Source: Gracilibacter sp.
GTDB lineage: Bacteria > Bacillota > Desulfitobacteriia > Desulfitobacteriales > Syntrophobotulaceae
DNA length: 45,385 nt
Assembly: GCA_024637055.1 (NCBI GenBank)
Contig: JAGXFZ010000070.1
Span: 1 to 45,385, forward strand
Direction of reading: 5' to 3'
This document shows, in pieces, positions 41,944 to 45,385 of the stretch. Within the stretch, counting starts at the first letter, position 1. Each line of letters begins with the position of its first letter. Made by a program: the position numbers and the translations under genes. Below the pieces are notes generated by a model, which saw only the letters and a list, made by a program, of their open reading frames with translations, ran no database searches and was not told where the DNA came from.

Positions 41944-42477
41944 TTATTTCTTTTTAAATAAAAGGTAGCCTAATAACATAGAAGCAGTTACGAGAAATGC
42001 TGGATGTATGCCTGGAAGTAGCAGCAAAATCGCTAGGGAAACTGCTCCAAAAATCCAGGTAATATTATCGCTGAAAGCTTTCTTTCCCATCTGAAGAGCT
42101 GTTTGAGCCAGCAATACTGCGACAACAGGCCTTACACCTTTGAGCATAGATTGAAGTGCAGGTGATTCAGCGTAATTCATAATAAGACTTCCTAGAAATA
42201 TTACAATCAATGATGTAGGTAGAAAAACTCCCACTATTGCTACCAAAGATCCAAGCCAACCTTTTACTCTATACCCTACCATCCCTGCCATTTTTGTGCC
42301 TATCGGAGCTGGCAAAGAATTCGTAATCGCTAAGAGATCTGCAAACTGTTCGTTATCAACCCATTTATATTTATTTACCACTTCTTCTTGTATAAGCGGT
42401 ATCATAGCCGGCCCGCCACCAAAACTAAAATTACTGGCTCTAAAAAAGGCTATGAATAAATCCCAATATGTTTTCAT
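41944..42477 (-). CDS. Chromate transporter half-protein ChrA (second of pair)
   Basis: One ChrA domain, 177 residues, with FGGGPAMIPLIQEEVV, LPAPIGTKMAGMVGY and about six membrane helices. Start at ATG 42477. In single-domain (short) ChrA systems two adjacent genes make one antiporter. The substrate may be chromate or another anion. Its twin lies 25 bases upstream. Confidence 0.92.
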   Translation of the reverse strand: MKTYWDLFIAFFRASNFSFGGGPAMIPLIQEEVVNKYKWVDNEQFADLLAITNSLPAPIGTKMAGMVGYRVKGWLGSLVAIVGVFLPTSLIVIFLGSLIMNYAESPALQSMLKGVRPVVAVLLAQTALQMGKKAFSDNITWIFGAVSLAILLLLPGIHPAFLVTASMLLGYLLFKKK

Positions 42478-42502
42478 TAATTTCAACCCCATACTTTATA
42501 AA

Positions 42503-43036
42503 TTAAAAGACAACGTAGCCGATAAACATGGATGATACAATCAGTAAAGCTGGATGAATTTTAAAGAAATATATCGCTCCCGCTGCTCCGACTGCTATAA
42601 CAACAGTAAATAAATCTAATGGTGTATTAATACCAAATGCTGCAACCCCCATATGAAAAGCGACTACTGCTAGAAGAGCAGTAACAATCGGTCTGACGCC
42701 TTTTAACATTGATTTCAACGCCTGAGAGTTGGCATATTTCATTAGAATATTGCCTAAGAAGACCATAATAATTACTGTTGGGACAACTGTGGCTATCAAC
42801 GCAACCAAAACACCGGGCCAAGAAGCTACTTGATATCCAATGTAAGTAGCAATTTTAGTGGCTATCGGACCTGGAAGTGCATTCGCTACAGCCAGAGCAT
42901 CCGTAAACTCAGCATTAGTCATCCACTTATAATTATCAACTGCTTCTGCTTGAATTAGAGGGATAATCGCCGGGCCTCCCCCGAAACCCAGATTACTTGC
43001 TCGTAAAAATGCTATAAACAGATTCCACAAATCCAT
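42503..43036 (-). CDS. Chromate transporter half-protein ChrA (first of pair)
   Basis: 177 residues, with FGGGPAIIPLIQAEAVDNYKW and LPGPIATKIATYIGY, the ChrA signature; about six membrane helices. Clearly paralogous to the gene downstream but well diverged, so it is a true short-ChrA pair and not a split gene. Confidence 0.93.
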   Translation of the reverse strand: MDLWNLFIAFLRASNLGFGGGPAIIPLIQAEAVDNYKWMTNAEFTDALAVANALPGPIATKIATYIGYQVASWPGVLVALIATVVPTVIIMVFLGNILMKYANSQALKSMLKGVRPIVTALLAVVAFHMGVAAFGINTPLDLFTVVIAVGAAGAIYFFKIHPALLIVSSMFIGYVVF

Positions 43037-43141
43037 AATCTTTTATTTCACCTTCCTTTATGTTTCTTTTATATCATAAACAAAACTAATTATAACAAAA
43101 GCTAAAAAACTTTAATATGTCCTGAAAATATCCAAAATAAA

Positions 43142-43720
43142 TTATGTAGTAGAGTTAGTTTCAGCAATTATGTTGATATAGCCCTTTTTAATCAATATGG
43201 CCGTTAAATAATTAACTAGAAAATGACATACGATTGGTACCCAAAGTAAAGAGGTTATCGCATAAGTGAAACCGAGTATGATACCCATCAAAAACACCTC
43301 TAATAAGATGAAGAACTTCTTGTAATAGCGAAAGTGAATTACCACAAAGAGGACACTTGTAATCAAAATCCCCAGTTCTGATTGTAGAATCCCTCTAAAA
43401 AGAAACTCTTCAGCTATTGAACCACCTAAAAAAATTAAAAACAGCTCTTTTAAATTGAATTTTTCCATAATCACAACATTTAGTTCATCAAATAATTTTT
43501 CATTTGTAAGAAACGTATGAAAAGTTATTTGAAGCAATAATAATAGACCGCTTCCTATGACGACAGTCACTAGAGCCATTGTGTTAAAGTCAACCTTCCA
43601 GAAATTATATAACTTAATATCTGGAAAAATCGTGTATATGATTAGTAAACCTGTACCGTAGATAATTACCTGGGATAAGATAATATTTAGTACGAATACC
43701 CTTTTAGATATTTCATTCAT
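43142..43720 (-). CDS. CPBP-family (CAAX/bacteriocin-processing) intramembrane metalloprotease
   Basis: Four to five membrane helices in 192 residues; the catalytic EExxxR motif is in SIAEEFLFRGILQ, with His in VVIHFRYYKK and in VCHFLVNYL. The family cuts lipoproteins or peptides or serves in self-immunity. Overlaps the M20 gene by 4 bp (43717-43720), so it is translationally coupled to that hydrolase. Confidence 0.9.
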   Translation of the reverse strand: MNEISKRVFVLNIILSQVIIYGTGLLIIYTIFPDIKLYNFWKVDFNTMALVTVVIGSGLLLLLQITFHTFLTNEKLFDELNVVIMEKFNLKELFLIFLGGSIAEEFLFRGILQSELGILITSVLFVVIHFRYYKKFFILLEVFLMGIILGFTYAITSLLWVPIVCHFLVNYLTAILIKKGYINIIAETNSTT

Positions 43721-44946
43721 TGAGAAGTATCTACCTTATTAAATAATTCCAAGCTATTAAGAGAATCCAACAAACCCAAGGATGATAATACGAGTGCTTC
43801 TGTGCCATTAGCTAAGGCGGTTTCATCTATATTGAAACAGGGATGATGATGCGGATTGGTGATTTCCTTTTCTTTGTTTCCAGCTCCTATAAAGAATAAG
43901 GCACCTGGAACAATTTTTAAGTATTCGGAGAAATCTTCTCCTCCCATAACTGGATCTAATCTTTCAATTGCGTTCTCACCTAAGGCTTCCCCAAGTACTT
44001 TTCTAAGCTTCTCAATTATATCTTGATCATTTATCACAGGGTCATATCCATTTTCATAATCGAATGCGTAGTTAGCACCATGAGCAATACAAATACCCTT
44101 AATTATGTTTTCCATCATATTCGGGATAAGCTGTCTCATTTCAGGATCGAATGTTCTTACTGTTCCTTTTAATTCTACACGCTCAGGAATAATATTATTG
44201 GCTGAGCCACCCTGAATACAGGTTACAGATAATACTATCGGTTTAAGTGGATTGGTATTTCTAGATACAACACTTTGTAGACTTGTTATAACATAAGCAC
44301 TAATTAATATTGGATCAACAACTTCTTGAGGCATAGCTGCATGTCCACCCTTACCAATAATAGATATACTAAAATTATCCGGTGCTGCCATCAAAGGCCC
44401 AGATGTTAATCCAAACTTTCCTGTTTCTAAGGCAACCCACAGGTGGCCAGCTAATATTAGATCCACGTCTTCCAATATACCTTGCTTTACTAAATCCCTA
44501 GCGCCACCAGGGTGTTGCTCTTCAGCATGCTGAAAAACAAAACGAATCTCTCCTTTGATGATATCTTGAAATTGAGCTAGAATCTTGGCTGCACTCACCA
44601 TCATCGCAATATGTCCATCATGTCCACAAGCGTGCATGATTCCTTCATTTTTTGATTTATAAGAGATATCATTTTTCTCTGAAAGATTTAGGGCGTCCAT
44701 GTCACTTCTTAGAGCCAGAGTCTTACCAGGAAAACTTCCTTTTAATACTCCAAGGACACTGGTTGGTGTTGGGCGGGAAACTGTGATGCCTAGTATCTCA
44801 TTCAGGTTAGAATATATAAGATCTGCTGTATTATGCTCCCTAAAAGATGGTTCAGGGTTCTGATGAATCGTTCTTCTTAAAGAAATCGTTTCGTCTTTTA
44901 ATTCGGCAAGATAGTTTTGGATTAAACAACTAAGTTCCTTCCCCAT
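43717..44946 (-). CDS. M20-family amidohydrolase (N-acyl amino acid/peptide deacylase)
   Basis: Metal and dimer residues: LRSDMDAL, GIMHACGHDGHIAMMVSAA, FQHAEEQHPGGARDL and HHHPCFNIDE. 409 residues of the IAA-amino acid hydrolase / hippurate hydrolase / AmaB-type subgroup, soluble. Probably frees amino acids from N-acyl or related compounds. Upstream of, and coupled to, the CPBP protease gene, an uncommon pairing. Confidence 0.93.
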   Translation of the reverse strand: MGKELSCLIQNYLAELKDETISLRRTIHQNPEPSFREHNTADLIYSNLNEILGITVSRPTPTSVLGVLKGSFPGKTLALRSDMDALNLSEKNDISYKSKNEGIMHACGHDGHIAMMVSAAKILAQFQDIIKGEIRFVFQHAEEQHPGGARDLVKQGILEDVDLILAGHLWVALETGKFGLTSGPLMAAPDNFSISIIGKGGHAAMPQEVVDPILISAYVITSLQSVVSRNTNPLKPIVLSVTCIQGGSANNIIPERVELKGTVRTFDPEMRQLIPNMMENIIKGICIAHGANYAFDYENGYDPVINDQDIIEKLRKVLGEALGENAIERLDPVMGGEDFSEYLKIVPGALFFIGAGNKEKEITNPHHHPCFNIDETALANGTEALVLSSLGLLDSLNSLELFNKVDTSQ

Positions 44947-45161
44947 TTTATCAACTCCTAAGAATATATATTGTTATTATTCTCTTTATCTAGGAAAAAT
45001 CCTTGACCACAAAGCACAATTGATAAAAAATATTATATTATTTTCCTTAATTGGTTAAAGTTTTATTATTTCCAAACAATTACCTGATTAAGATTAAGGA
45101 AATAACAGATAATAAAAATGTTCCAGTAACAAAAATTCTTTTGCTAAAGGAGGGAAATGAA

Positions 45162-45368
45162 ATGGCTGGTGAAAATAACTCAAACACTCCTGCTGTCCAA
45201 GGATCAAAAAAAGGATTAGATCAACTGAAGAATGAAGTTGCTAATGAATTAGGTGCAACTCTTGGTGGAGACCGCACTTCCCGTGAAAACGGTTCTGTTG
45301 GCGGATATATGACCAAGAAAATGGTTCAGTTTGCTGAGCAGCAACTGAAAAGCGGTCAGAAAATCTAG
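45162..45368 (+). CDS. Alpha/beta-type small acid-soluble spore protein
   Basis: 68 residues from the ATG at 45162, just after AAAGGAGGG; the track adds 37 codons upstream that are not conserved. KNEVANELGATLGG contains the germination protease site (NE/VA), and GGYMTKKMVQFAEQQL is the SASP signature that binds DNA. Made in the forespore under sigma-G by family analogy; no clear sigma-G promoter picked. It marks the organism as a spore former. Confidence 0.96.
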   Translation: MAGENNSNTPAVQGSKKGLDQLKNEVANELGATLGGDRTSRENGSVGGYMTKKMVQFAEQQLKSGQKI

Positions 45369-45385
45369 TTAAGACGCTTATAAAG

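Noticed and set aside
41944-43036. Single ChrA gene split by a frameshift
   Set aside because: Both halves start with their own ChrA N-terminus and full motif set, so they are paralogous short ChrA genes.
45051-45161. 37-residue N-terminal extension of the SASP
   Set aside because: Not SASP-like, and AAAGGAGGG directly precedes the internal ATG; the known family length fits the short form.

Overview
The window looks like a chromosomal segment of an endospore-forming, low-GC Clostridia bacterium (Peptococcaceae or Syntrophomonadaceae-like; no species can be assigned from the sequence alone). Support for this comes from an alpha/beta small acid-soluble spore protein, two tiny YjcZ-type hydrophobic proteins, a SpoVD/FtsI-type PBP with a PASTA domain, a spore-coat-like LysM protein, strong GGAGG ribosome binding sites, frequent TTG starts, a DegS/DegU pair and a DnaD/DnaI-like primosome pair.

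Layout. 1-4.5 kb (minus): the first 987 codons of a secreted DNRLRE/Rhs WapA-like giant protein that runs off the left edge, then a frameshifted LysM-G5-M23 envelope peptidase. 4.6-8.4 kb (minus): a glycolytic block gap-pyk-deoR. gap has two perfect GTTTATATAAAC palindromes upstream, and a 104-bp inverted-repeat element separates pyk from the regulator. 8.5-15.2 kb (minus): larB, three consecutive M42 aminopeptidases, a PASTA-PBP and a rhomboid protease. 15.4-22.2 kb (minus): a Cys/Met/Tyr-rich LysM protein, a frameshifted trxB, a propeller-like surface protein, a 280-bp structured repeat, a phosphodiester glycosidase coupled to an ANTAR regulator with a degenerate receiver, an anchored hypothetical protein, and dnaI-like and dnaD-like genes. 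22.4-26.5 kb: HD hydrolase (plus), convergent with a beta-CASP nuclease, then degU and degS (minus).

26.6-32.1 kb (plus): tRNA-Pro with a near-consensus promoter, a DUF3231-like protein, a GNAT acetyltransferase, and a complete FMN-riboswitch-controlled riboflavin operon ribD-ribE-ribBA-ribH. 32.1-36.6 kb (minus): a pair of small helical proteins, a REP-associated transposase with its repeats, a CbpA-like DnaJ whose last codons lie in a REP copy, a lipid kinase and a HAD phosphatase. 36.7-39.9 kb: two tiny sporulation-type proteins, then a TrpXYZ-like ABC transporter (plus). 40-45 kb: an ECF sigma factor with a DUF4349 membrane partner, a ChrA half-protein pair, and a CPBP protease coupled to an M20 amidohydrolase (all minus); a SASP gene (plus) closes the window.

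The most distinctive content is non-coding. One dispersed family has members at 5.46, 18.0, 32.1, 35.8 and 41.9 kb; two copies share a hairpin whose stem differs by compensatory substitutions while the loop is kept. A second system is the REP/transposase locus at 32.7-33.7 kb, with direct repeat copies downstream, an inverted copy upstream and a hairpin that hides the transposase ribosome binding site. Two genes (M23 peptidase, trxB) are each broken by one extra A in a poly-A run; this could be assembly error or slippage.
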